Assembly: GCA_963626295.1 (NCBI GenBank)
Contig: CAVFWS010000008.1
Location: 1 to 33,063, forward strand
Origin: UBA1731 sp963626295
GTDB lineage: Bacteria > Verrucomicrobiota > Kiritimatiellia > RFP12 > UBA1067
DNA length: 33,063 bases
Reading direction: 5' to 3'
A model generated the notes under the pieces. It ran no database searches and had not been told where the DNA came from. It worked only from the letters and a program-made list of their open reading frames with translations. Made by a program: the position numbers and the translations under genes. Within the stretch, counting starts at the first letter, position 1, and every line of letters starts with the position of its first letter. Shown here one piece after another: positions 7,038 through 15,013 of this stretch.

Positions 7038-10000
7038 ATGAGGCAGACCCCGGAATGTGGCGAATATGTTGTTCGGTGGCACGGCGACCGTCTTTCGGTG
7101 TCGCTTGGGATGGAGTCCGCCAGGAAGGGCAGGGCCGTGTTCCGCACGAACGTGGGCGGCATCTGGACGGACGTCGAAATGCGCAGGGACCCGTCAGGCT
7201 CCTTCACGGTGGACGTGCCGCTCGACAGGGTTGGCGTGTTCGCCGGGAAATGCTGCTTCTTCCCGGACGGCTCGTCCGTGCCGGAGTGGCCGCAGGGCGA
7301 GAACGTGCGCATCAAGGTCGCGCCGGCGTCCACGCGCCGCGCCAATTCGATCTATACCGTATTTCCGCGCCAGTTCGGGTCATTCCGCGAAATTGTGAGG
7401 CGGCTTCCCCACATCATGGATCGGATGGGTTTCCGCATCGTGCAGACCCTGCCGCCGTTTCCGGTGCCCACGACATACGCCGTGATGGGCGAGTACGGCT
7501 CGCCCTTCGCGTCCACGGACTTCAGGTCCGTCGATCCGGCAATGGCCGAATTCGACCGAAGCGCAACGCCTCTCGACCAGTTCTCCGAGCTTGTGGATGC
7601 CGTGCACGCGAAGGGCGGACGATTCTTCGTGGATCTGCCCGCGAACCACACGGGATGGGCGAGCACACTCCAGACGCACCACCCGGAATGGTTTCGGCGC
7701 AACGGTGACGGCAGTTTCGCCTCCCCTGGCGCGTGGGGCGTCGTGTGGGAGGATCTCGTGGAGCTTGACTACGCGCATGGGGCGTTGCGCGAATACATGG
7801 CGGAGATATTCCTGTTCTGGTGCAGGCATGGCGTGGACGGCTTCAGGTGCGACGCGGGCTACATGATCCCGGCCTCCGCATGGAGCGTGATAGTGGATCG
7901 CGTCCGTGAGCAGTATCCAGATACGGTGTTCATGCTTGAGGGCTTGGGCGGGCGCATAGACGTCACCGACAGTCTGCTCTCCGACATCGGCCTTGACTGG
8001 GCGTATTCCGAGCTGTTCCAGACGTATGACCGCACCCAGGCGGAGGGATATCTCCCTGCCGCCAACGAACGGGCAAGGAGGTTCGGGACCCTCGTGCATT
8101 TCGCCGAGACGCACGACAACAACCGTCTCGCCTGTGGGGGCAAAACCTACGCAAGGATGCGCGTTGCGCTTGCCGCCCTGTTGAGCCACCAGGGCGCATG
8201 GGGGATCGCGAACGGCGTAGAGTGGTTCGCCACCGAGAAGATCGATGTCCACGGCAGGAACGGCATGAACTGGGGCGCATCCGAAAACATGGTCGGGCTG
8301 ATTTCGTCGCTGAACAGGCTCCTTGCCGAACACCCTGCGTTTGACGGCGATGTCCGGCAGGAGCTGATCCAGTGCGGCGGCGGGAACTTCCTTGCTGTTC
8401 TGCGCGAGCCGGCGCATCCGGGGGGATGCGGCGATGGCAGGGTCCTCGCGATCGTCAACCTCGATTGCGCAAATGCGGTCCGGGCGCATTGGGACGCAGG
8501 GAAATTCCCCGAGTGCAGATGCCGCGATCTGTTGGGCGGCCGGACACTCGACCTCCGGCAGGGCGTCGAGATTGGACCGGGCGGCTTCGTCTGCGTAGAG
8601 CGCGATGACGGCGGAGCCGATTCCAAAGTGCCGCGCCATGCCATTGCCGGGGACGGCAATGCCGCCGAACCTTTCTGTGGCGGCAAGGTGCCGTGGCACT
8701 GGCCTGAGGATTGCCGCAGGGAAGTGTGCGTGCCGGACGGCATGGGGTTCGCGATAGATTGCCCCCACCCGTATCGCGCGCTGATCCTTGAGGGCGAAAG
8801 GGCTTTCCCTCGCATCCCGGCGTACTGTGGGGACGGGACGCGGGCCAGACGGCTCACCCTTGAGCTGGCGGTGTTTGCGCCGGACGGCGTGAGGCGTTCG
8901 AGGTCGTCGGTTCTCGTGTTGCCGCCGCTGGAACGCGCGCGTGTTGCGCTTGACGTCTCGGGGGACGAGATCCGCGGCGACGGCGCTCTCCGCACATGCC
9001 TCTCTAATGGGAATGGGGCGGACGCATTCCTGCCCTTGCGTTGGGGTGAGGTGCGTTCGCAGTATGATTCGCTGTTTTCCGCGAATCCAAACGCGGAGTG
9101 CCCGTCGGATCGCCTTGTCCTCTGGACGCGGTGCCGGGCGTGGCTCCAGTACGAAGGCTATTCCCATGCGATAGATTCCGGGTCGGCAACTGGCTTCCGT
9201 GCGGATCCGTCCGGGAAGTTCGCGGAATGGCGGTTTGTCGTGCCGGCCGGCATGGGGCGCGAGGTGCCTTTCGTCTTCAGGCTGGAGCTTGCGGAAGGCG
9301 TGAATGCCGCCCGGCTCGCGGTGCGCCGCTGCGACCTTGGGGAACGCTTCGGCGAGCGGGTGCGCATCGTGTTCCGTCCAGACCTCGAATGCCGGAGCTT
9401 CCATGAGGTGACGAAGGCATACCGGGGCGAAGCCGAGATCGCCGCCAGGATCGCCTCTGCGGTGCGCCTTGAGGTCCGCGGCGGCGAGATGCACGATGGC
9501 GGCGAATGGTCGTACAGCGTTCCGCACCCCGACGAGGCCGGACGCGGGCAGGAGCCGTGCGGCGACCTGTATTCCCCCGGATGGATATCGTGCGATTTCA
9601 TGCCGGGCGACGTGGCCGAGATCGTCTGTTCCCATGGGGATGTGGATCTGCGGAAGATCGAATGGCCTGCCATTCCGGGAGGTCTCCGCAAACGCCCTGC
9701 GCCTCCAGCGGAATCTCCGGCCCAGGCGATCCCGCTCATTGACGGCCTCAGGTCGGCGCTGGAGCTGTTCATGGTAAGGCGTGGAGAGAACCGCACGGTG
9801 ATCGCCGGCTATCCGTGGTTCCTCGACTGGGGACGCGACACGTTCATCTTCCTGCGTGGCGCGATTGCGGCCGGCAGGCTTGATGACGCGGAGAGGATAC
9901 TTGCCGCCTTCGCCGCGTTCGAGGAGAACGGCACGTTGCCGAACATAATATACGGCGACACCGCCGGCAATCGCGATACGGTTGACGCCCAGCTGTGGTT

Positions 10001-10844
10001 TGTGCTGTGCGTGAGGGAATGGATGGCGAGGGCCGGACGCAAGGCGCCCGCATCTTCCGTCCGCCTGTTCCGCAAGACGGCGCTGTCGATCGTCGAGAAC
10101 TATGTGAAGGGAACGCCGAACGGCATTCATGTGGACGTGGGGTCCGGACTGGTGTGGGCGCCATCGCACTTCACGTGGATGGACACCAACTATCCGGCGT
10201 GCACCCCGCGATGCGGATATCCGGTGGAGATACAGGCCCTTTGGATATCGGCGCTGCGCTTCGCCGGCGGGAAGTGGGACCGGCTTGCGGACAAGGCAAC
10301 GGAAAGCGTCAAGCGGCTCTTCTGCGGCCCCGACGGATTCGCCGACTGCCTTGACGCATGGAACGGAGAGCCTGCCGCCGAGGCGACGCCTGACTTTTCG
10401 GTGCGCCCCAACCAGCTGATGCTGATATCGCTCGGCGTGGTCGGGCCCGAATCCCGCGAGGCCTGCATGTCGATGCTCAATGCGTGTGAACGGCTGCTCG
10501 TTCCGGGCGGCATACGTTCGCTTGATGCGCGAGACGCGAAATACCGTGGCACATATGCCGGCGACGAGGATACGAGCCGCAAGCCGGCCTACCATAACGG
10601 CACGGTCTGGGCCTGGCCCATGCCGATGTTTGCGGAAGCGGCGGTGAGATGCGGATGCCTCTCGAAGGGGCAGGCGGGTTCGCTTCTTGCCGGCGTCGTG
10701 GAGAACCTGAACACGGAATGCCTCTGCCACATCTCGGAGATAGCCGATGGTGATGCGCCGCATGCGCAGAAGGGGTGCAGGGCGCAGGCCTGGAGCGCAT
10801 CGGAGTTTTTGAGAGTCTTGTTGACAACGTGCATGGGATTGTGA
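7038..10844 (+). CDS. Fused GH13-GH133 glycogen debranching enzyme
   Basis: A 1268-residue protein that joins two enzymes. Residues about 85-480 are a GH13 alpha-amylase-type barrel with the full triad: D272 in DGFRCDAG, E301 in FMLEG, D360 in ETHDNNR. Residues about 900-1260 are a GH133 amylo-alpha-1,6-glucosidase domain, with WFLDWGRDTFIF, SHFTWMDTNYPACTPRCG, VEIQALW, RPNQLML and YHNGTVWAW. Together they could transfer maltooligosaccharide stubs and hydrolyse the remaining alpha-1,6 branch, as the eukaryotic debranching enzyme does. The middle (about 480-880) has no domain I recognise. No signal peptide is visible, so a cytoplasmic role in glycogen breakdown is likely. ATG 7038 has AGGA 8 nt upstream, overlapping the previous stop. 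Confidence 0.9.
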   Translation: MRQTPECGEYVVRWHGDRLSVSLGMESARKGRAVFRTNVGGIWTDVEMRRDPSGSFTVDVPLDRVGVFAGKCCFFPDGSSVPEWPQGENVRIKVAPASTRRANSIYTVFPRQFGSFREIVRRLPHIMDRMGFRIVQTLPPFPVPTTYAVMGEYGSPFASTDFRSVDPAMAEFDRSATPLDQFSELVDAVHAKGGRFFVDLPANHTGWASTLQTHHPEWFRRNGDGSFASPGAWGVVWEDLVELDYAHGALREYMAEIFLFWCRHGVDGFRCDAGYMIPASAWSVIVDRVREQYPDTVFMLEGLGGRIDVTDSLLSDIGLDWAYSELFQTYDRTQAEGYLPAANERARRFGTLVHFAETHDNNRLACGGKTYARMRVALAALLSHQGAWGIANGVEWFATEKIDVHGRNGMNWGASENMVGLISSLNRLLAEHPAFDGDVRQELIQCGGGNFLAVLREPAHPGGCGDGRVLAIVNLDCANAVRAHWDAGKFPECRCRDLLGGRTLDLRQGVEIGPGGFVCVERDDGGADSKVPRHAIAGDGNAAEPFCGGKVPWHWPEDCRREVCVPDGMGFAIDCPHPYRALILEGERAFPRIPAYCGDGTRARRLTLELAVFAPDGVRRSRSSVLVLPPLERARVALDVSGDEIRGDGALRTCLSNGNGADAFLPLRWGEVRSQYDSLFSANPNAECPSDRLVLWTRCRAWLQYEGYSHAIDSGSATGFRADPSGKFAEWRFVVPAGMGREVPFVFRLELAEGVNAARLAVRRCDLGERFGERVRIVFRPDLECRSFHEVTKAYRGEAEIAARIASAVRLEVRGGEMHDGGEWSYSVPHPDEAGRGQEPCGDLYSPGWISCDFMPGDVAEIVCSHGDVDLRKIEWPAIPGGLRKRPAPPAESPAQAIPLIDGLRSALELFMVRRGENRTVIAGYPWFLDWGRDTFIFLRGAIAAGRLDDAERILAAFAAFEENGTLPNIIYGDTAGNRDTVDAQLWFVLCVREWMARAGRKAPASSVRLFRKTALSIVENYVKGTPNGIHVDVGSGLVWAPSHFTWMDTNYPACTPRCGYPVEIQALWISALRFAGGKWDRLADKATESVKRLFCGPDGFADCLDAWNGEPAAEATPDFSVRPNQLMLISLGVVGPESREACMSMLNACERLLVPGGIRSLDARDAKYRGTYAGDEDTSRKPAYHNGTVWAWPMPMFAEAAVRCGCLSKGQAGSLLAGVVENLNTECLCHISEIADGDAPHAQKGCRAQAWSASEFLRVLLTTCMGL

Positions 10845-10850
10845 TTTAAT
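10821..10850 (+). promoter_or_regulatory. Promoter of the FtsB-like/M50-like pair
   Basis: TTGACA (10821-10826), an 18-bp spacer, then TTTAAT (10845-10850) with TGA before it. The -35 lies inside the 3' end of the debranching enzyme gene, and the -10 starts immediately after its stop codon. Confidence 0.65.
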
Positions 10851-10885
10851 ACGCACATATCTCCTTATAAGGCGCGGATGGCAAA

Positions 10886-11161
10886 GTGATAGACAAGTTG
10901 TTCAAAGGTTTGTTCTTCATCATATTCGGGGCGATTGTCGCGACCGGGCTGGTGATTACGTACCCGAAATACCGTCAGGCGGCAGGCCTTGAGCAGGCAA
11001 AGGCGGAGCTGGATCGCCGGATCAACCTCAAGAACGAGGAGATCGCCGCGGTGCGGGAGAAGCAGAACCGCTTTCGCACGGATCGCGAGTTCGTGGAGGG
11101 GCTTGCGCGCGAGAATCGCCGCGTGTTTCCCGGGGAGCTCGTGTTCGTGTTCGAGAATTGA
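10886..11161 (+). CDS. FtsB/DivIC-like septum formation initiator
   Basis: A 91-residue bitopic membrane protein. One transmembrane helix (about residues 8-25, LFFIIFGAIVATGLVITY) is followed by a coiled-coil segment rich in Ala, Glu, Lys and Arg. The end, EFVEGLARENRRVFPGELVF, has the shape of the FtsB/DivIC family signature (iE..AR.....pGE.v). Such proteins scaffold the FtsQ-FtsL-FtsB divisome complex. The start is GTG 10886; the nearby ATG 10878 is out of frame and hits a stop after three codons. It is paired with an M50-like protease 8 nt downstream and lies away from the dcw cluster, which carries an FtsL-like protein of its own. Confidence 0.75.
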   Translation: MIDKLFKGLFFIIFGAIVATGLVITYPKYRQAAGLEQAKAELDRRINLKNEEIAAVREKQNRFRTDREFVEGLARENRRVFPGELVFVFEN

Positions 11162-11169
11162 GGCCGGAT

Positions 11170-11892
11170 ATGGTGCGGTTCGCCCGTCTCATTGCGGCCG
11201 TGCTGTGCTTCCCGCTTGTCTGGTCGCTGTGCCGCACGTTCTACGACTCCTTCTTCCTCGCTTCGGGAGCGTCAGAGGGCTGGTTCCCCTCCGGTGCCGT
11301 GGCGCTGTTCATCGGCATGGCCGCATTTCTGCTGGTGCGTGTGGTTGCGTCCGACCCCGTGCGCCTGTACGTGCTTGGGCATGAGCTTACGCACGCATTG
11401 TGGGGCCTGGCGTTCGGGGCGCGGGTGTCGAGGCTGAAGGTCGGGGCCAGGGGCGGCAGCGTGCGGCTCACCAAGTCAAATGTGTGGATCACGCTCGCGC
11501 CGTATTTCTTCCCGTTCTGGACGATGCTGGTCGTCGCGCTCGCATTGGCGGTGAGGGGCGTAATGCGCTTCACGCATCCCGATGCGCGGTTCCCCGCGCC
11601 ATGGGCCTGGACGTTCGCGGTCGGCTTCACATGGTGCCTGCACCTGTGCTTTACGATACGCTCGCTGATGCAGACGCAGCCGGACGTCGAGGAATACGGC
11701 CGCGTATTCTCCTGGACGCTCATACTGGCCTGCAACCTGATAGGGGCGATCCTGTGGATCGCGTGCACGACGGACGTCGCTTTCGGGGCCGTCGCCTCGC
11801 GCCTCGCGTCGAATGCGGCGCACGCCTATTCCGCCGTGTGGGCAACATGCCGCAGCCTGGCTTCGGCGATGGCCTCGGGCGTCAGTTCGTGA
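11170..11892 (+). CDS. M50-like integral membrane metalloprotease
   Basis: A 240-residue hydrophobic protein with about five predicted membrane segments. A zinc-binding HExxH motif (GHELTHALWG) follows a segment ending VRLYVLGHE. The following GARVSRLKVGARGGSVRL and the hydrophobic block starting APYFFPFW resemble the 'peptidase M50B-like' group. It has no PDZ domain, unlike RseP. The substrate is unknown. ATG 11170 is preceded by AGG; an upstream TTG at 11158 would overlap the previous stop. The 3' end overlaps that of the convergent DeoR gene by 11 nt, so the two transcripts are antisense at their tails. Confidence 0.65.
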   Translation: MVRFARLIAAVLCFPLVWSLCRTFYDSFFLASGASEGWFPSGAVALFIGMAAFLLVRVVASDPVRLYVLGHELTHALWGLAFGARVSRLKVGARGGSVRLTKSNVWITLAPYFFPFWTMLVVALALAVRGVMRFTHPDARFPAPWAWTFAVGFTWCLHLCFTIRSLMQTQPDVEEYGRVFSWTLILACNLIGAILWIACTTDVAFGAVASRLASNAAHAYSAVWATCRSLASAMASGVSS

Positions 11893-12610
11893 TGATCGCG
11901 TCGAACGTGCCGCGCGCGGCAAGCCTGTAGAGCCCCGTGCGGTTGACCTTCGAGTGGTCGAGCAGAAGGTACCGCTTCGATGCGTTGTCGAGCGCCTTGC
12001 GGATCAATTCGGCCTGCCGCTCATGGTTCGTGGTGACGGTCTTCGCGTCCATGCCGAAGGCGGATATGAATGCCTTTGTCACGTTGAAGTGCGAGAGCTG
12101 CTCGAGCGTCGCCGCGCCGAGTATCGAGTTGAGCTGCGCATCGTAGTTCCCGCCAAGCCCGATAAGGACGTATTGGGGCGGGAACTTGCGGAAGTTCTGC
12201 ATGATCGAGACCGAATTCGTCACGATCGTAAGGTGCTGGAAGTCCGCGGCCCTCAGCAGCTGCGCGAATTCGTAGACCGTGGTGGATGAATCGAGGAACA
12301 GGATGTCGCCCTCCGTCACAAGGCCGAGCGCCATCTGCGCTATGGATATCTTTGCCTTGCGGTTCGCCACTATGCGCTCCTGGTAGCCGCTCGAATCCGT
12401 CTGCGCGGCCATGCGCTCGTTCCACACGAGGCCGCCCCGTACCTTCGAGACGGCGTCGCGCCGGGCGAGTTCCTCGGCGTCGCGGTGGATCGTGGCGGAG
12501 CTGACCTTGAACTTCCGCATGAGTTCGGAGAGTGTGCAGCGCTTCTTCGCCTTTAGGTAGTCGAGAATCAGATGTGTGCGTAGCTTGTCCATTTGCGCGT
12601 AGTCTACCAT
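11882..12610 (-). CDS. DeoR-family sugar-responsive transcriptional regulator
   Basis: A 242-residue protein with an N-terminal DeoR winged helix (about residues 8-62: LSELMRKFKVSSATIHRDAEEL) and a C-terminal DeoRC sugar-phosphate sensor domain (EGDILFLDSSTTVYEFAQLL, then VTNSVSIM and GMDAKTVTTN). This family usually represses sugar catabolic genes until a phosphosugar binds. It is transcribed divergently from a PfkB-family kinase gene with 89 nt between them, so control of that kinase is likely. The start is either MVDYAQ at 12610 or MDKL at 12592; neither has a strong ribosome site. Confidence 0.9.
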   Translation of the reverse strand: MVDYAQMDKLRTHLILDYLKAKKRCTLSELMRKFKVSSATIHRDAEELARRDAVSKVRGGLVWNERMAAQTDSSGYQERIVANRKAKISIAQMALGLVTEGDILFLDSSTTVYEFAQLLRAADFQHLTIVTNSVSIMQNFRKFPPQYVLIGLGGNYDAQLNSILGAATLEQLSHFNVTKAFISAFGMDAKTVTTNHERQAELIRKALDNASKRYLLLDHSKVNRTGLYRLAARGTFDAIITN

Positions 12611-12681
12611 ATCTCGGCCGACCTCTCAAATGGTCTCATAACCGCTCATTGCCTGTCCCGCACATTCTTGCCGCCATTTAG

Positions 12682-12687
12682 TATAAT
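12682..12687 (+). promoter_or_regulatory. -10 element of the PfkB-type kinase gene
   Basis: A perfect TATAAT is located 12 nt before the ATG at 12700. No -35 and no TGn extension are visible. Because of the short distance the leader should be only about 6 nt, with no Shine-Dalgarno sequence. On the opposite strand the same bases read TATACT, a possible -10 for the divergent DeoR gene. Confidence 0.55.
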
Positions 12688-12699
12688 TCCGCCAACATC

Positions 12700-13653
12700 A
12701 TGAAACAGTTTGACTACATCGGAATGGGCTTCGTGTCGAACGACCACCTGGCGGTGCTGCCGTTCATCCCCATGGACACGAAGGTGAGGATGCTCTCGCA
12801 CGCGATCCTTGGCGGCGGGCCGGCGGGAAACTCGACGGCAGGCGCGGCGGCGCTCGGGATGAGCGCGGCATTCATCGGCACGGTTGGCGACGATGCGGAT
12901 GGCCGCATGATAATCGACGCGTTTGCCGGGCAGGGCGTCGATACGTCGATGGTGGTGGAGCGCAAAGGCGCGACGAGCGCGATCGCGTACCTGTGGATAG
13001 ACGAGAAGACCGGCGCCCGCTCGTGCGCATGGACCCGCGAGGGGCTGGACGAGCTTACGGCGGACGAGATCACGCCGGAGATGGCGGACGCAATCCGCAG
13101 GGCGAAGGTGCTGCATCTCGACGGGCACAACGCGGAAGGCGCGATCGCTGCGGCCAAGGTCGCGAAGTCCGCCGGCGTGACGGTAATGTACGATGCCGGA
13201 ACGATCCGCCCCGGCATGGACGGGCTGCTGCCGCTCGCGGACCTTCTCATATGCTCCGGCGAGTTCGCCGTTTCGGTGGCGGCCGGACGCGACAGCCTGA
13301 TCACCGATGCGTACACGGAGGAAGAGGTGGAGTCCGCCGTACGCACCCTTTACGGGCGGTACCGTCCGGCCGTCTGCGGCGCGACAATGGGTGTGCGGGG
13401 GTCGATGTGCTTTGACGGCACGAACCTCGTGAAGTGCCCGGCGTTCCATGTGGAGAAGGTCGTCGACACGACAGGATGCGGAGACCTGTTCCACACGGGC
13501 TTTGCGGTCCGGTGGCTTGAGACGCGCGACCTGCTCGACTGCCAGCGCTTCGGGGCGGCGGTTTCGGCGATCAAGTGCCGTGGACTCTCCGGCCGCCCGC
13601 CGGCGGCGCCTTCGCGCAGCGAGGTGGATGCGTTCCTTGCCGCCCACGCATGA
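12700..13653 (+). CDS. PfkB-family carbohydrate kinase
   Basis: A 317-residue ribokinase-fold enzyme. Signature 1 is GGGPAGNSTAGAAALG near residue 39. Signature 2 is DTTGCGDLFHTGF, with D262 as the catalytic base and GCG forming the anion hole (usually GAG). Members phosphorylate ribose, fructose, 2-keto-3-deoxygluconate or nucleosides using ATP; I cannot assign the substrate. The adjacent divergent DeoR regulator supports a sugar or sugar phosphate. The gene ends 20 nt before the convergent ychF stop. Confidence 0.9.
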   Translation: MKQFDYIGMGFVSNDHLAVLPFIPMDTKVRMLSHAILGGGPAGNSTAGAAALGMSAAFIGTVGDDADGRMIIDAFAGQGVDTSMVVERKGATSAIAYLWIDEKTGARSCAWTREGLDELTADEITPEMADAIRRAKVLHLDGHNAEGAIAAAKVAKSAGVTVMYDAGTIRPGMDGLLPLADLLICSGEFAVSVAAGRDSLITDAYTEEEVESAVRTLYGRYRPAVCGATMGVRGSMCFDGTNLVKCPAFHVEKVVDTTGCGDLFHTGFAVRWLETRDLLDCQRFGAAVSAIKCRGLSGRPPAAPSRSEVDAFLAAHA

Positions 13654-13673
13654 GGATGGGGAAGCCCGACCGG

Positions 13674-14795
13674 CTATTTGCTGAACAGGAACTCCACTAC
13701 GTCGCCATCCCGCATCTCGTACTCCCTGCCCTCGGGACGCAGGGCGCCTGCGGCGCGGGCGCCGGCGACGCCCCCGTTCCTCACGTAGTCGTCGAATGCC
13801 GTCACTTCCGCCCGGATGAAGCCCTTTTCGAAGTCCGTGTGGATCACGCCGGCGCACTGCGGGGCCTTCCATCCGCGATGGAAAGTCCACGCACGGACTT
13901 CCTTCGGCCCCGCGGTGAAGTATGACGCGAGCCCCAGCGTGCGGTACGCGAGCCTGATCGTGCGGTCGAGCGAGGATTCCGTCAGGCCGTAGCTCGCGAG
14001 GAACTCCGCGGCCTCGTCTTCCGAAAGGCCGGCAAGGTCCGCCTCCATCTGTGCGCACACCACGACCATTTCGCAGCCCTGCCTTGCGGCGTACTCCCTG
14101 AGGGCCGCGACGTGCGGATTGCCTTCGCCGGACACGTTGTCGTCGGATACGTTGGCGCAGTAGATGACCTTCTTGTCCGTCAGGAAGTGCAGGTCCTTCA
14201 GCACGGGAAGTATCGGGTCGCCATCCTTGCGTGGGAAGCTGCGGACGGGGTTGCCGGATTCGAGATGCTGGAGAAGGGCGGCGCAAGCCTCGGCCTCAGG
14301 GCGGAGCGGAGGCTTCGCCTGCGCCTCCTTCCTGATCCTGTCGTAGCGTTTGCGCAGCTGCTCCATGTCGGCGAGGATAAGCTCGGTCTCGATCACCTCG
14401 GCGTCGTCCACGGGCGCGATCGGCGCGGACCTGTTGCCGCCTTCCTGCACGTGGATTATGTCGTCGTTCTCGAAGCAGCGCACCACGTGCAGGATCGCGT
14501 CGCATTCGCGGATGTTCGCGAGGAACTTGTTTCCGAGGCCTTCGCCCCTCGACGCACCCTTCACGAGGCCCGCGATGTCGGTGAACTCCACCGTCGCCCT
14601 GATCGTCTGGGCGGGGTTGGCTATCTTCGCGAGCTCGTCGAGGCGGCCGTCCTGCACCTCCACGATAGCGGAGTTCGGCTCGATTGTGCAGAACGGGTAG
14701 TTCTCTGCGGCGGCCTGCTGCTTCCTGGTGAGGGCGTTGAAAAGCGTACTCTTGCCGACGTTAGGGAGACCGACGATGCCTACGGAAAGACTCAT
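13674..14795 (-). CDS. ychF: YchF/OLA1-family ATPase
   Basis: A 373-residue Obg-related P-loop NTPase that binds ribosomes and is linked to stress responses. G1 is GLPNVGKST, G3 is DIAGLVKGASRGEGLG, and the C-terminal TGS domain contains HTDFEKGFIRAEV and ends DGDVVEFLFSK, as is typical. The G4 position that normally reads NxxE in this ATP-preferring family reads NVSD here, a conservative change. Length and domain order are normal. The start ATG at 14795 has an AAAGGT ribosome site, and the promoter lies about 38 nt upstream. The gene stands alone between convergent and divergent neighbours. Confidence 0.96.
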   Translation of the reverse strand: MSLSVGIVGLPNVGKSTLFNALTRKQQAAAENYPFCTIEPNSAIVEVQDGRLDELAKIANPAQTIRATVEFTDIAGLVKGASRGEGLGNKFLANIRECDAILHVVRCFENDDIIHVQEGGNRSAPIAPVDDAEVIETELILADMEQLRKRYDRIRKEAQAKPPLRPEAEACAALLQHLESGNPVRSFPRKDGDPILPVLKDLHFLTDKKVIYCANVSDDNVSGEGNPHVAALREYAARQGCEMVVVCAQMEADLAGLSEDEAAEFLASYGLTESSLDRTIRLAYRTLGLASYFTAGPKEVRAWTFHRGWKAPQCAGVIHTDFEKGFIRAEVTAFDDYVRNGGVAGARAAGALRPEGREYEMRDGDVVEFLFSK

Positions 14796-14832
14796 ATTCC
14801 TTGACCTTTACCTTTCGATTTCGATTGCGCGT

Positions 14833-14841
14833 ATTATACCA
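14833..14841 (-). promoter_or_regulatory. Promoter of ychF
   Basis: Read on the minus strand, TGGTATAAT (extended -10) is located about 38 nt upstream of the ychF ATG. The longer string TGTGGTATAAT is identical to that before polA. The -35 position is weak (CTTACG at 17 bp). Confidence 0.7.
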
Positions 14842-14897
14842 CACATGAAGTGTCCCGTAAGACAGGTCCCTGTGCTGCAGATGTGTGAAGTTTCCTG

Positions 14898-14925
14898 TTG
14901 AAAAAAAAAACCAATCTGCTACAAT
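14898..14925 (+). promoter_or_regulatory. Promoter of the secreted glycan locus
   Basis: TTGAAA (14898-14903), a 16-bp spacer with a run of ten adenines starting at 14901, then TACAAT (14920-14925) preceded by TGC. It is the only good promoter seen before the two large secreted-protein genes. Confidence 0.75.
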
Positions 14926-14946
14926 TCGCCGCGTTGTGGAAATTGT

Positions 14947-14987
14947 CGTCCGGAAGGGCGCCCGTTGGAGGGGGAGCCCTGCGGACG
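14947..14987 (+). promoter_or_regulatory. Leader hairpin before the GH99-like gene
   Basis: CGTCCG (14947-14952) pairs with CGGACG (14982-14987), and AGGGC (14955-14959) with GCCCT (14976-14980), giving an 11-bp stem with one small internal bulge in the leader of about 80 nt. The role is unknown; it could stabilise the mRNA or bind a regulator. There is no T-run, so it is not a simple terminator. Confidence 0.4.
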
Positions 14988-15013
14988 GCACGGCAAGGAA
15001 CGGAGGAGGAAAC

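Noticed and set aside
7380..10856. An 1158-codon open frame on the minus strand
   Set aside because: It is antisense to the debranching enzyme, which has full catalytic motifs. No ribosome site or recognisable domain.
12646..14286. A 546-codon minus-strand frame across pfkB and ychF
   Set aside because: It covers parts of two well-supported genes in other frames and has an Arg-rich, low-complexity product.
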